A DNA stretch of 64,000 bases from an uncultured Methanolobus sp. (GTDB lineage Archaea > Halobacteriota > Methanosarcinia > Methanosarcinales > Methanosarcinaceae), in contig NZ_OY763421.1 of NCBI RefSeq assembly GCF_963667555.1, positions 2,621,562 to 2,685,561 of the forward strand. Direction: 5' to 3'. A program made the translations under genes and the position numbers. A model generated the notes under the pieces. That model was not told where the DNA came from, searched no databases, and saw only the letters and a list, made by a program, of their open reading frames with translations. Shown here in pieces: positions 38,005 through 46,974 of this stretch (position 1 is the first letter of the stretch; each line of letters opens with the position of its first letter).

Positions 38005-39177
38005 TCACCTGTTCCTCGAAAATATGTGTACAACAGCAGTCGCTCCGGAACCTCCCACATTATGGGTCATTCCAACTTCTGCTCCGTCAACCTGACGCTT
38101 TCCTGCTTCACCGCGAAGCTGCTCAACTATCTCAACAGCCTGCTTTACACCGGTAGCTCCAACAGGATGTCCGCAGGATTTGAGTCCGCCTGATGTGTTA
38201 ACAGGTATCCTTCCACCAATTGCGGTCTCACCGTTCTGGGTTACGATTCCGCCCTCACCTTTCTTAGCAAAGCCAAGGTCTTCAATTGCACATATCTCAG
38301 CAATGGTGAAACAGTCATGGACTTCAACAAGGTTGATGTCCTTTGGCTGCAGACCTGCCATTTCATATGCTCTCTTTCCTGCTGCAACACTTGCGTCAAG
38401 GGTTGTAATGTCCCTGCGGTCGTGCAGTGCAATGGTATCTGATGCCTGTGCAGTTGCCTTCACATAAATTGGAGTATCAGTGTATTCGTGTGCCACGTCT
38501 GCAGGTGCAAGCACAACAGCAGATGCACCGTCTGTGATTGGTGAGCAGTCGAAAATGTGTAATGGGTCTGCCACCATGATGGATTTGAGTACTGAATCAA
38601 TGGTGATCGGGGATTTGTACTGGGCGATCGGGTTGTGCTGACCATTCTGGTGGTTCTTCACAGCAACCTGTGCAAGCTGCTCGCTTGTGGTTCCGTACTT
38701 GTGCATGTGCATCCTTGCAATCATTGCATAAAGTCCGGGGAATGTTGCACCCATGATACCTTCCCATTCCCTGTCAGCTGCTGCTGCAAGTGCGGATGAT
38801 GCCTTTGCAGAAGGTACATCTGTCATCTTCTCGGCTCCGGCTGCAATAACAATGTCATCCATTCCGGAAGCTACAGCATAGATTCCCTGCCTGAGTGCAA
38901 GTCCACCTGAAGCACAGGCAGCTTCAACACGTGTTGAAGGGACATGAATATCTTTTGCAAGACCTGAGTAATCAGCGATTAGAGCACCGATGTGTTCCTG
39001 TTCTACGAATTGTCCGCCACTCATGTTACCGACAAACATCGCATCGATTTTCTCACCTACAACGCCGGCATCACTTACAGCACCTACACCGGCTTCAACT
39101 ACAACGTCTCTGAAAGAGCGGTCCCACAGTTCACCGAATTTTGTGTTCTTAACACCTATGATTGCTACATCTCTCAT
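38005..39177 (-). CDS. Acetyl-CoA acetyltransferase (archaeal thiolase)
   Basis: 390-residue thiolase that condenses two acetyl-CoA into acetoacetyl-CoA, the first step of the mevalonate route to archaeal lipids. The acylated Cys is in [13 protein letters not shown] (about 85), the His in [10 protein letters not shown] and the C-terminal GHPVGATG motif is complete. I chose ATG 39177 because GAGGTG lies just upstream; the GTG at 39186 belongs to that site. It is the third gene of the operon, after HMG-CoA synthase. Confidence 0.95.
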   Translation of the reverse strand: MRDVAIIGVKNTKFGELWDRSFRDVVVEAGVGAVSDAGVVGEKIDAMFVGNMSGGQFVEQEHIGALIADYSGLAKDIHVPSTRVEAACASGGLALRQGIYAVASGMDDIVIAAGAEKMTDVPSAKASSALAAAADREWEGIMGATFPGLYAMIARMHMHKYGTTSEQLAQVAVKNHQNGQHNPIAQYKSPITIDSVLKSIMVADPLHIFDCSPITDGASAVVLAPADVAHEYTDTPIYVKATAQASDTIALHDRRDITTLDASVAAGKRAYEMAGLQPKDINLVEVHDCFTIAEICAIEDLGFAKKGEGGIVTQNGETAIGGRIPVNTSGGLKSCGHPVGATGVKQAVEIVEQLRGEAGKRQVDGAEVGMTHNVGGSGATAVVHIFSRNR

Positions 39178-39187
39178 TTTCCACACC

Positions 39188-40237
39188 TCATGCTATCTTT
39201 ATCTTACCCTTATGCCTGGCGTACGTTGCGTAGTCTACATAGATAGGGTCTGCAAGAAGCTCTTCGACTTTCGGTGCATTGTCACGTATCTCATCTATCC
39301 TGTCGGTGACTGTTATGCTGAAAGCATCTCCACCGGCACCTGAACCGAATGCGGTTGCAAAGATACGGTCTCCTGGTTTTGCCTGGTCAAGTGTTGCTGC
39401 AATTCCCATCATACAAGAACCGGAGTATGTGTTTCCAAGTCTTGGAACTACAAGTCCGGGTTTAATCTGTTCCTTGCTGAATCCCAGCATCTTGGCTGCA
39501 CGGCTTGGGAACTTTCCGTTTGGCTGGTGGAATACTGCATAATCATAATCTGTTGGTTTTGTACCCAGCTTGTTCAGAAGTCCCTTTGCAGCGTTTGTAA
39601 CGTGCTTGAAGTAACCTGGCTCTCCTGTGAACCTTCCGCCGTGCTCAGGGTATGGCATTCCCTCACGTCTCCAGAAGTCTGGAGTGTCAGTTGTAAAAGA
39701 GTATGTGTCTTCGATAATTGCCACAAGTTCAGATTCCTTGTTACCGATAATAAACGCGACACCACCGGCAGCTGCGGTATATTCAAGTGCATCTCCCGGT
39801 GCACCCTGTGCTACATCAGAACCTATAGCCATTCCAAGATCTATCATACCTGAACTTACAAGACCCATACATGCCTGAACCGCTGCGGTTCCTGCCTTAC
39901 ATGCAAATTCAAAATCAGCAGCAGTAAGAACTGGAGTTGCTCCGGTTGCTTCTGCAACAATCGTACTGGTAGGTTTTACAGCATAAGGGTGGCTTTCAGA
40001 ACCGGTGTATACCGCACCTATTCTCTGCGCATCTATGCATGACCTGTTTACTGCAGCTCTTGCAGCCTCCACTGCAATAGTTGCTGCATCTTCGTCAACA
40101 TCAGGAACTGCTTTCTCATTGACCATCAGTCCTGACTTGAGAATCTCTGCATCGTCTCCCCATACGCGGGCGATGTCCTCTATTTTTATTCTGTATCTTG
40201 GTACGTATGCACCATAAGAGACTATCCCTACACTCAT
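39188..40237 (-). CDS. Hydroxymethylglutaryl-CoA synthase
   Basis: 349-residue archaeal HMG-CoA synthase, which adds acetyl-CoA to acetoacetyl-CoA. It has the N-terminal [13 protein letters not shown], the catalytic Cys in [12 protein letters not shown] (about 111), a His in [10 protein letters not shown] and the [11 protein letters not shown] segment. The start at 40237 has GGTG five bases upstream; the earlier codon at 40252 gives an extra MNGVK not seen in the family. It is followed ten bases later by the thiolase gene and preceded by a regulator, all on the minus strand. Confidence 0.96.
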   Translation of the reverse strand: MSVGIVSYGAYVPRYRIKIEDIARVWGDDAEILKSGLMVNEKAVPDVDEDAATIAVEAARAAVNRSCIDAQRIGAVYTGSESHPYAVKPTSTIVAEATGATPVLTAADFEFACKAGTAAVQACMGLVSSGMIDLGMAIGSDVAQGAPGDALEYTAAAGGVAFIIGNKESELVAIIEDTYSFTTDTPDFWRREGMPYPEHGGRFTGEPGYFKHVTNAAKGLLNKLGTKPTDYDYAVFHQPNGKFPSRAAKMLGFSKEQIKPGLVVPRLGNTYSGSCMMGIAATLDQAKPGDRIFATAFGSGAGGDAFSITVTDRIDEIRDNAPKVEELLADPIYVDYATYARHKGKIKIA

Positions 40238-40270
40238 CTTAACACCGTTCAAATGTGTATTTAGTGATAT

Positions 40271-41011
40271 TTACTCGATGACATGGTATTCGCTGTATTT
40301 CTTCAGCGCTTCTACCATTTCGTCAATGTCCATTGTCGTTGCAAGTAGGGGAATCCTGTCGATCTCAGCCATTTTCTTAGCCATCAGATGCACTTCATTT
40401 CCTCGCAGGCCATGCATTACAACAGCCCCGGGTTTCAGGTTTGTAACCCTTATGGCGACCATTGGTGATTTTCCAGTCGTGACCTTGGTGAATATCATTG
40501 CACGTTCAGTACTCCATCCGTAGAGTTTCTGGAACTCGTGGGATGAAAGCTCAAGAATAGCTTTTTTACTGTCAACAACAGTAAATCCGTAAAGCGGTTT
40601 CTCTATTCCTTTATTAACGATGTCTGCCTCAATGATATTGGCAAGTTTTGCAACCTGCATGGGAAATGTGTATTCGTAGGTGGCGTAAATAGCCTTAGAC
40701 TTCTTGTCTGCGAAGAGTATCCCCTCATAAGCATGAATTTTCTGTCCTCCCCTCTGTGAGTCAATCTCAAGGAGCGCATCGACTATTCTGCTCACTATAA
40801 GTGTTCCGGGAGATTTTCTCCTGCCGCTCTCATAGTCGCTGATGACCGAAGGAGATACACTCAGATAACCCGAAAGGTCGGTCTGTGCGATCTCGAAGTT
40901 CAATCGCCATTTTTTCAGGGCTTCACCAGGCTTCTCAGACAGCGTAATCTCGCCTGCCATCTTTTCTGCAAGACGCTGGCGAACCATATCATGCGATTCG
41001 TCTTCACTCAT
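40271..41011 (-). CDS. HTH transcriptional regulator of the mevalonate operon
   Basis: 246-residue archaeal regulator with an XRE-type helix-turn-helix (about 33-85; SGYLSVSPSVISDYESGRRKSPG) and a C-terminal alpha/beta ligand-binding-like domain (about 100-246). It is the first gene of the operon with HMG-CoA synthase, thiolase and DUF35, an order conserved in methanogens, which suggests it controls isoprenoid entry. A perfect inverted repeat (AACGAA-N6-TTCGTT) lies upstream of its TATA box, likely its own operator. The effector is unknown. Confidence 0.88.
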   Translation of the reverse strand: MSEDESHDMVRQRLAEKMAGEITLSEKPGEALKKWRLNFEIAQTDLSGYLSVSPSVISDYESGRRKSPGTLIVSRIVDALLEIDSQRGGQKIHAYEGILFADKKSKAIYATYEYTFPMQVAKLANIIEADIVNKGIEKPLYGFTVVDSKKAILELSSHEFQKLYGWSTERAMIFTKVTTGKSPMVAIRVTNLKPGAVVMHGLRGNEVHLMAKKMAEIDRIPLLATTMDIDEMVEALKKYSEYHVIE

Positions 41012-41048
41012 GCTTTATATTCCTAAGGGTAGATTACCATATATATTT

Positions 41049-41066
41049 AACGAATACAAGTTCGTT
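41049..41066. promoter_or_regulatory. Palindromic operator upstream of the mevalonate operon
   Basis: Perfect 18-bp inverted repeat AACGAA-N6-TTCGTT between the HTH regulator (minus strand) and the Cas4-like gene (plus strand). On the minus strand a TATA-like TTAAATATATAT at about 41038-41049 abuts it, so a bound dimer would cover the BRE/TATA region and could regulate the operon in either direction. Confidence 0.6.
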
Positions 41067-41134
41067 TATTGTCGACACATCTCGATTCAAACCATTTGCT
41101 TATTTATAGTATGTTATATATCAACTATAAAAAT

Positions 41135-41953
41135 ATGTTTCTTAAAAACGAAAAAATAAAAATAACCGTGTCCGAATTATCCATGTATTTTTCCTGTGAA
41201 AGGAAATTATATTATTCATGCCGCGGCCACGAGCAGTTCCATTCTTCCTCTATTAGCTATATAGAACACCTTGTATTAAAGGAAATGGCTATGATGTATT
41301 CCGAGCTGTTGAACAGCTCTTCGTCAAAAGACGATGTGCTATCCACAGACTTTGATGCCCTGCTCTTGCAGGTAATGGATGACCTTAGTATTATCTATCC
41401 TGATGAACTTTCAGGAGTCACGCCTGAAGATCTGAGCGAACTCACGGAAACTGTCCGCTCTTATCTGCCAGAGATCCAGCAGAATCTTGCTGAGCAGGTC
41501 GAAGACCTGGAAATCTCCAGAATTGCAGAATTGATCTCCTCATCAGATGATGAACCATATCTTCATTCTGAAAAACTGAATGTAACAGGTGTTCCTTACA
41601 GGCTTCTCACCATTGATGATTCATTTATTCCTGTGATGATAAAAACATCAAAAGCTCCCGAAAACGGTGTATGGAATAACGACAGGCTGCATGTTACTTC
41701 ATTTGCAATGCTTGCAGAAGAAACCAACAGAGTTCCTATAAAATCCGGTCTTGTTATTTACGCAAAATCAGGTCATTTCAGAAAGGTCAATATTCATTCA
41801 AATGATCGAAGGCAAGTCTTAAAGGCTATCAGCCGTGCAAGGCAGATCAAGGACGGCAAAATGCCGGACAAAACTGAGAGTGCATTGTGCGCCAGTTGTG
41901 AATTTACAGAGATGTGCAATGTGAAAGTCTCGCTTGTTTCAAAGTTGTTATGA
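41135..41953 (+). CDS. Cas4-like Fe-S PD-(D/E)XK protein with altered active site
   Basis: 272-residue protein of the Cas4/RecB-like (DUF83) superfamily. Four Cys in the Fe-S arrangement are present: C21 in YFSCERKLYY and C252-x2-C255-x5-C261 at the C-terminus. The nuclease core should contain an Asp and ExK; here the segment reads VPYRLLT and VMIK, with Met168 in place of the catalytic Glu and Tyr155 in the usual Asp position. Lys170 and the DRLHVTSFAMLAEE helix remain. It may bind DNA without cutting. No CRISPR array or other cas gene is nearby. I prefer ATG 41135 to the TTG at 41069, which precedes the likely TATA box. Confidence 0.75.
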   Translation: MFLKNEKIKITVSELSMYFSCERKLYYSCRGHEQFHSSSISYIEHLVLKEMAMMYSELLNSSSSKDDVLSTDFDALLLQVMDDLSIIYPDELSGVTPEDLSELTETVRSYLPEIQQNLAEQVEDLEISRIAELISSSDDEPYLHSEKLNVTGVPYRLLTIDDSFIPVMIKTSKAPENGVWNNDRLHVTSFAMLAEETNRVPIKSGLVIYAKSGHFRKVNIHSNDRRQVLKAISRARQIKDGKMPDKTESALCASCEFTEMCNVKVSLVSKLL

Positions 41954-41984
41954 GTCTTTGAATCTTGAATCAGATGGCGAAATT

Positions 41985-42230
41985 TAGGATTTCGGGTTTG
42001 TGTCTATGTAGATTTATGATCGATAGTAGATTCTGAATAACTTGAACGGTTCCGAAGGGTCCGGCGAAGCCGGCATTTTCCCATAAGAATAAACAAAATG
42101 ATCTAAGTACCACTCCAAATATGTTCTTTTTAGAACACCTGTATTCTTAATGGCATAAATGCAACAATCTTCCGTATGGAATCATTGGAATGTGCCGCCT
42201 TCGGCGGATGGTTACTTTGTATTTAGTCTA
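41985..42230 (+). repeat. Dispersed intergenic repeat, copy C
   Basis: Lies in the 394-bp gap between the Cas4-like gene and the PAPS-reductase-like gene, in the same orientation as both. Module 1 (42039-42085) has CCGAAGGG and the perfect hairpin CCGGC-GAA-GCCGG. Module 2 (42183-42226) has CCGCC-TTC-GGCGG and the TTACTTTGTATTTAG tail shared with copy B. The sequence just after module 1 (CCCATAAGAATAAACAAAATGATCT) aligns with copy A. A degenerate left end (TCTATGTAGATTT) resembles the inverted ends of copies A and B. Confidence 0.6.
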
Positions 42231-42347
42231 CAATTTGTTTTTGTGAAATCAAAAAATAACAAATTCTGTGTCACTCACATTAGTACGGTTATTACAGATT
42301 CGAATTTGCCAAAAAGCATTTAAGACTTAAATATCTAGGTTGACAGA

Positions 42348-44252
42348 ATGTCCAAACCTCTTTATCTCGGTGAACTGCTCCTTTACTGGTGCCCTTCATG
42401 TAACGTTCCTGTACTCGGAAAAGAATGCTCCTGCGGGGCAAAGACCAAACAGGTAACTATTACTCCTCCGGGAGATATCAGACCTGCTTTTCCTTATGAA
42501 ATTGAGCTTATCAATAAGATCTCTGTTGAACAGTTCAATGCACCACTTATCACAGACCAGCGCACAGTTGTACTTAACAAGTCTCCCTATGACGACCGTA
42601 TGGAAGAGGTTATTGTAGATGGTGAGGTCATAGGCAGCATACGCTTTGAGCTTGAGCAGCTAAAATGGACACTTCTTCTAAGGATCAATGGTGCAAGGCG
42701 CATATTTGGTAATGTGGATCATAAGACCCTGAGTAACTGGGTTATGATCGATGCAGGTGCTGAGAAGTTCATTCTTGGTGGTTCCAGTGTACTTGCTCCA
42801 GGTATAAAGGATGCTGATCCTTCTATATTAGAAGGTGAAGAGGTAGTTGTCCTTACACATGAAGGGAAAGTCCTTGGTGTAGGCCGCACCCGCATGACCG
42901 GGGAGAAGATGCTCGAAAGAGGAAAGGGCGTTGGTGTAAAAGTGAGGTTCAAGGAGGAACCTGCTGAAATTAAAGTTCCAGAGGGTGGACAGACCTGGGA
43001 CGATGTTGTAAAAGCCAACGAGAGCTACATGAATGATTTCATTGAGCGTTCCCACAAATTCATTAAAAATGTATCTTCATCCGTAGACCGTCCGGTCACA
43101 GTATCCTATTCAGGAGGAAAGGACAGTCTTGCAGTTCTGCATCTTGTAAGTGAGTGCCTTGATAAGTACGACCTTCTGTTTGCAGACACAGGTATCGAGT
43201 TCCCTGAAACTGTAAAGAATGTACACGATGTCGCAGAGGCCTATGGCAGACCTCTTAATATGCTGGACTCAGGAAATGCTTTCTGGGACTCAGTTGACAG
43301 TTTCGGCCCTCCAAGTGTTGAAGTTCGCTGGTGCTGCAAGGTCTGTAAACTTGGGCCAATAACTCAGATAATCAATGATAATTACGATAACGGATGTCTC
43401 ACTTTCATCGGGCAGAGAAAGTATGAGTCTGATACAAGGGCAAAGAGTGAGCGTGTCTGGAAGAATCCGTGGGTAGGTAACCAGGTTGCAGCAGCTCCGA
43501 TACAGAACTGGACTGCAATGCATGTTTGGCTCTACATTTTCAAGAATGACCTGCTCTACAACCCGCTTTACGCTGAAGGTTTTGACAGAATTGGGTGCTG
43601 GTTATGTCCGTCATGTTCTGTTGCAGACCTTTACAGACTCAGGGAAACCCATCCTGAAATGGAGAAGAAACTCAATGATTACCTGCTTTCCTATGCAGAG
43701 CGCATGGGTCTTTCAGAAGATTGGGTGAAGCATGGTTTCTGGAGATGGAAGGACCTGCCTGCTCCGCTAAAAGAGATTGCAATGAAAAAAGGGATCAACC
43801 TTATTCCGCAGAGTAAGAATGAGTACAATCTCAATTTTGCAGTAACCACAGGTTATAGACCATGCAAACAGGGCGGAATTTCTGCAGAAGGCGGTTTTGA
43901 TGGTCCGGTTGATATCAACAGGCTGGAGCTAACCGGAATGCTGGAAGCGGTTGGAAATTCTTCTTACATGGAAGGCGTTGCAATGGTAACTGAGGATGAG
44001 GACCGCGCCCAGGTGTTTGCTTCAGGTAGCGTGACTGCCAGGAGTGATTCAGATAAGGATGCCCGCAGGCTCATGAGAAGAGTTGAACTCTCTGTCAGAA
44101 GGGCGCTTCTTTGCAGTGGCTGCGGTGTATGTGTTGGTAAATGCCCATCAGGTGCCATAAAAATGAAAAAAGGACTGGCTATCATCAATGACAGGTGTAC
44201 ACACTGTGGTCAGTGCATAAGTGTTTGTCCTGTTGTAAAATTCAATTCCTGA
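42348..44252 (+). CDS. Zn-ribbon/PUA/PAPS-reductase-like/ferredoxin fusion protein
   Basis: 634-residue archaeal fusion. Domains in order: N-terminal zinc ribbon (CPSC...CSCG, 15-30), a PUA RNA-binding-like domain (about 130-205), a PAPS-reductase/ATP-pyrophosphatase domain (about 240-470; SYSGGKDSLAVLHL, RWCCKVCKLGP, GCWLCPSC) and a C-terminal 2[4Fe-4S] ferredoxin (CSGCGVCVGKCPSGAIK...CTHCGQCISVCP). Related methanogen proteins are annotated as PAPS reductases, but the PUA and ferredoxin parts suggest sulfur transfer, perhaps to RNA, instead of sulfate reduction. An AGGT site lies in front of the ATG. It is followed 51 bases later by purH. Confidence 0.9.
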   Translation: MSKPLYLGELLLYWCPSCNVPVLGKECSCGAKTKQVTITPPGDIRPAFPYEIELINKISVEQFNAPLITDQRTVVLNKSPYDDRMEEVIVDGEVIGSIRFELEQLKWTLLLRINGARRIFGNVDHKTLSNWVMIDAGAEKFILGGSSVLAPGIKDADPSILEGEEVVVLTHEGKVLGVGRTRMTGEKMLERGKGVGVKVRFKEEPAEIKVPEGGQTWDDVVKANESYMNDFIERSHKFIKNVSSSVDRPVTVSYSGGKDSLAVLHLVSECLDKYDLLFADTGIEFPETVKNVHDVAEAYGRPLNMLDSGNAFWDSVDSFGPPSVEVRWCCKVCKLGPITQIINDNYDNGCLTFIGQRKYESDTRAKSERVWKNPWVGNQVAAAPIQNWTAMHVWLYIFKNDLLYNPLYAEGFDRIGCWLCPSCSVADLYRLRETHPEMEKKLNDYLLSYAERMGLSEDWVKHGFWRWKDLPAPLKEIAMKKGINLIPQSKNEYNLNFAVTTGYRPCKQGGISAEGGFDGPVDINRLELTGMLEAVGNSSYMEGVAMVTEDEDRAQVFASGSVTARSDSDKDARRLMRRVELSVRRALLCSGCGVCVGKCPSGAIKMKKGLAIINDRCTHCGQCISVCPVVKFNS

Positions 44253-44303
44253 TCCAACCAGAAACCTTTTAGTATATATTCACCTCTTTAATACGGTGAT
44301 TTT

Positions 44304-45920
44304 TTGGTAAAAAGAGCACTGCTCAGCGTTTCTGATAAAACCGGAATTGTAGATTTTGCTCGTGGACTCGAAAAATTGGATATACAGATCATCTCTACCG
44401 GCGGAACTGCCCGCATGCTTCGTGACTCAGGTATTGAGGTCATGGACGTCTCAGACGTTACGGGCTTCCCGGAAATGATGGGCGGCAGGGTCAAGACTCT
44501 TCATCCAAGGATCCATGGTGGAATTCTCAGTATAAGAGATGACCATGACCATATGGGAGAGGCCCAGAAAGCAGAAGTAGAAATGATAGACCTTGTAGTG
44601 GTCAACCTTTATCCTTTTGAGATCACAGTTTCAAAAGAAGGCGTATTGCTTGACGAAGCTATTGAAAATATTGACATTGGCGGACCTGCAATGCTCAGGT
44701 CGGCAGCTAAGAATTATCGTTATGTAAGTGTTGTATGTGATCCGAATGATTATGGTCACATCCTAAAAGAGATCCGCTCCACAGGAGTAGTATCCCAGAA
44801 GACAAGAGAAGTGCTTGCTGTGAAGGCTTTCAGGCACACAGCCGATTATGATGCCACCATAGACACTTATCTTAGTAAGGAACTTCTTGGTGAGGAAGTA
44901 CTGCGCCTCAGTTACAAGGATGGCGTAACCCTCAGATATGGTGAGAACTGGCATCAGACTGCTAAGTTCTATAAAGAGGACGGTGTAACCGGTCCTTCAC
45001 TTGCCAATGCAAAACAGCTTCATGGGAAAGAACTTTCCTATAACAACTACATCGATGCTGACAATGCCCTCCAGACCGTTAAGGAATTATCATGTTCCAA
45101 TGCGGCAGTGGCAATTGTAAAGCACAACAATCCATGCGGTCTTGCAACCGGCAACACTCTTTTGCAGGCACTTGGTGCAGCATGGGACGGAGATCCAATA
45201 TCTGCATATGGAAGCATAATATGCACCAACACTGTTTTTGATCTTAAGGCAGCAGAATTCCTCAACGGTAAATTCGTAGAGATCATTCTTGCTCCCGGAT
45301 TTGAGCCGGATGCTCTTGAGTTCCTCAAGAACAAGAGTGCAAACCTTCGTTTGCTTGAGTTACCTGAACTGAACGAACCATTCGAAGTTGAAAATACCTA
45401 CAAGTTCGTGATCGGCGGCATACTGGAACAGGCACGCAACGTAGGCATCTATGACAAATGGGATTGCGTGACAGAAACTCCATATCCTGAAGACCTCCGC
45501 GCAGTTTCTGAGTTTGCCATGCACGCATGCAAATGTGTGAAATCAAACGCAGTTACCCTTGCATTTGAGTATGCGGATGGCTGCTACATGATGATCTCAA
45601 TGGGTGCGGGACAGCCCAACAGAGTGGATTCCATCAGGAAGCTTGCCGCAACTAAGGCACGTGAGAACCTCAAGGTCATGTATGACCGTGAGAGCCCTGA
45701 CATGTCATACGAGCAGTACTGCAATGATGTATTTGCAAAATGTGTAATGGCATCTGATGCTTTCTTCCCATTCGATGACAGTGTTGTGCACGCAGAAGAA
45801 AACGGTATAATGTATATTCTTTCACCGGGCGGCTCAATTAGAGACCAGGAAGTCATTGATACAGCTAACAGACTGGGCGTATCATTGGTTTTCACCGGAA
45901 TGAGACACTTCTTGCATTGA
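44304..45920 (+). CDS. purH: Bifunctional AICAR transformylase/IMP cyclohydrolase PurH
   Basis: 538-residue enzyme for the last two steps of IMP synthesis. The N-terminal MGS-like cyclohydrolase domain (SVSDKTGIVDFARGL, IISTGGTARML, GGRVKTLHPRIHGG) is fused to the formyltransferase domain (LRYGENWHQ, VKHNNPCGLATG, and the C-terminal GGSIRDQEVI...GMRHF). It is the bacterial-type fused enzyme; many archaea use PurP/PurO instead. The start is a TTG at 44304 with GGTGA at 44295-44299 in front. Confidence 0.96.
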   Translation: MVKRALLSVSDKTGIVDFARGLEKLDIQIISTGGTARMLRDSGIEVMDVSDVTGFPEMMGGRVKTLHPRIHGGILSIRDDHDHMGEAQKAEVEMIDLVVVNLYPFEITVSKEGVLLDEAIENIDIGGPAMLRSAAKNYRYVSVVCDPNDYGHILKEIRSTGVVSQKTREVLAVKAFRHTADYDATIDTYLSKELLGEEVLRLSYKDGVTLRYGENWHQTAKFYKEDGVTGPSLANAKQLHGKELSYNNYIDADNALQTVKELSCSNAAVAIVKHNNPCGLATGNTLLQALGAAWDGDPISAYGSIICTNTVFDLKAAEFLNGKFVEIILAPGFEPDALEFLKNKSANLRLLELPELNEPFEVENTYKFVIGGILEQARNVGIYDKWDCVTETPYPEDLRAVSEFAMHACKCVKSNAVTLAFEYADGCYMMISMGAGQPNRVDSIRKLAATKARENLKVMYDRESPDMSYEQYCNDVFAKCVMASDAFFPFDDSVVHAEENGIMYILSPGGSIRDQEVIDTANRLGVSLVFTGMRHFLH

Positions 45921-46184
45921 AGTGTTTCTTTATTTTTTGTTCAATTTTGTATTTATTTGTATTTATATCTGATTTATTTTGGATTGCTAGTGGTTTTGGC
46001 GTATTCTTCAGCTGAAAGTTTACCTCTAAATCAATTAAAATTTACAAGCCATTTGTAAAAATTGTCTTCTGCTGCTTTTTGCGCGAAAAACCTTATAAAT
46101 CATTAACTAACTTTTATATTAATTGGTTAAGCTTTGCTTACTGGTTGGTTGGATACATTACTCTACATAAATTGAGGTGGAAAA

Positions 46185-46970
46185 TTGAAGTCTAAGGGGC
46201 TTTTAAGTATATTGACATTTTCGGAAAAAAGGAAGGACATATTATTCCTGCTTGAAGAAAAGCCATGTACATTATCCGACATCAAAGATTATTTTAACGT
46301 ATCCTCTCCAGAAATTTCCCCAAGGATCAAGGAAATGCTGGAACACAACCTGATCGAAAAAACAGACAAGGATTATCAGATAACTCCTATTGGTAAAGCG
46401 ATAATCCACCATTTCAGACCTTTTCTGGATATAATTGAAACGATAGAGAAAAACGAGCCTTTCTGGGAAGAGCATTATCTGGAGGATATACCTCAACATC
46501 TGCTTAACGACCTCATAGCTTTGAAAGAATGCAATGTTGTTTCAGGTAGCATAGAGAATATCTATGAATCCCATAAGCTTTTTGTGGAAAATCTTCTCAA
46601 ATCGACAACCATCAAAGGAGTCTCCTCTATATTCATTCCGACGTATCCGGATTTTGTAGTTGACCTTGCCAACAAGGACGTGCCAACTTCCCTGATATTA
46701 ACCGAAAAGGTATTTCAAAAGGTCAGGGATGAGCACCATGAAAAACTGGAGTTCTATCTCAATGCTCCACAAACCGAGCTTCATGTAATAGATGATGTAA
46801 AGCTTGCTTTCGTGGTTAGTGATGTCTTCTTCTCTATGTCCTTATTCTTCAATCCTGACACTTATGATCCCAGAGATGATCTTGTAGGGTATGATCAGGC
46901 AGCATTAAAATGGGGAAGTGACCTTTTCGATTATTACCTGGGTAAATCCCGTAAGGTCACATCTATCTGA
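46185..46970 (+). CDS. ArsR-like HTH regulator with FilR1 (DUF1724) domain
   Basis: 261-residue winged-helix regulator (about 15-85; CTLSDIKDYFNVSSPEISPRIKEML) joined to a FilR1/DUF1724 effector domain (about 130-250, with IFIPTYPDFVVDL and VSDVFFSMSLFF). Regulators of this type in Methanosarcina (Msr proteins) control methylotrophic methyltransferase genes, so a role in methyl-substrate use is possible but not shown. The start is a TTG at 46185, five bases after GAGGTGG. It converges on the UbiA gene with four bases between. Confidence 0.9.
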   Translation: MKSKGLLSILTFSEKRKDILFLLEEKPCTLSDIKDYFNVSSPEISPRIKEMLEHNLIEKTDKDYQITPIGKAIIHHFRPFLDIIETIEKNEPFWEEHYLEDIPQHLLNDLIALKECNVVSGSIENIYESHKLFVENLLKSTTIKGVSSIFIPTYPDFVVDLANKDVPTSLILTEKVFQKVRDEHHEKLEFYLNAPQTELHVIDDVKLAFVVSDVFFSMSLFFNPDTYDPRDDLVGYDQAALKWGSDLFDYYLGKSRKVTSI

Positions 46971-46974
46971 ATAT

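Noticed and set aside
38895..39878. Several antisense ORFs in the thiolase and HMG-CoA synthase genes
   Set aside because: They mirror strongly coding minus-strand genes with intact active-site motifs and lack ribosome-binding sites.
41135..42347. CRISPR locus suggested by the Cas4-like gene and following repeat
   Set aside because: There are no direct repeats with regular spacers and no other cas genes; the repeat is a dispersed element also found at two distant places.
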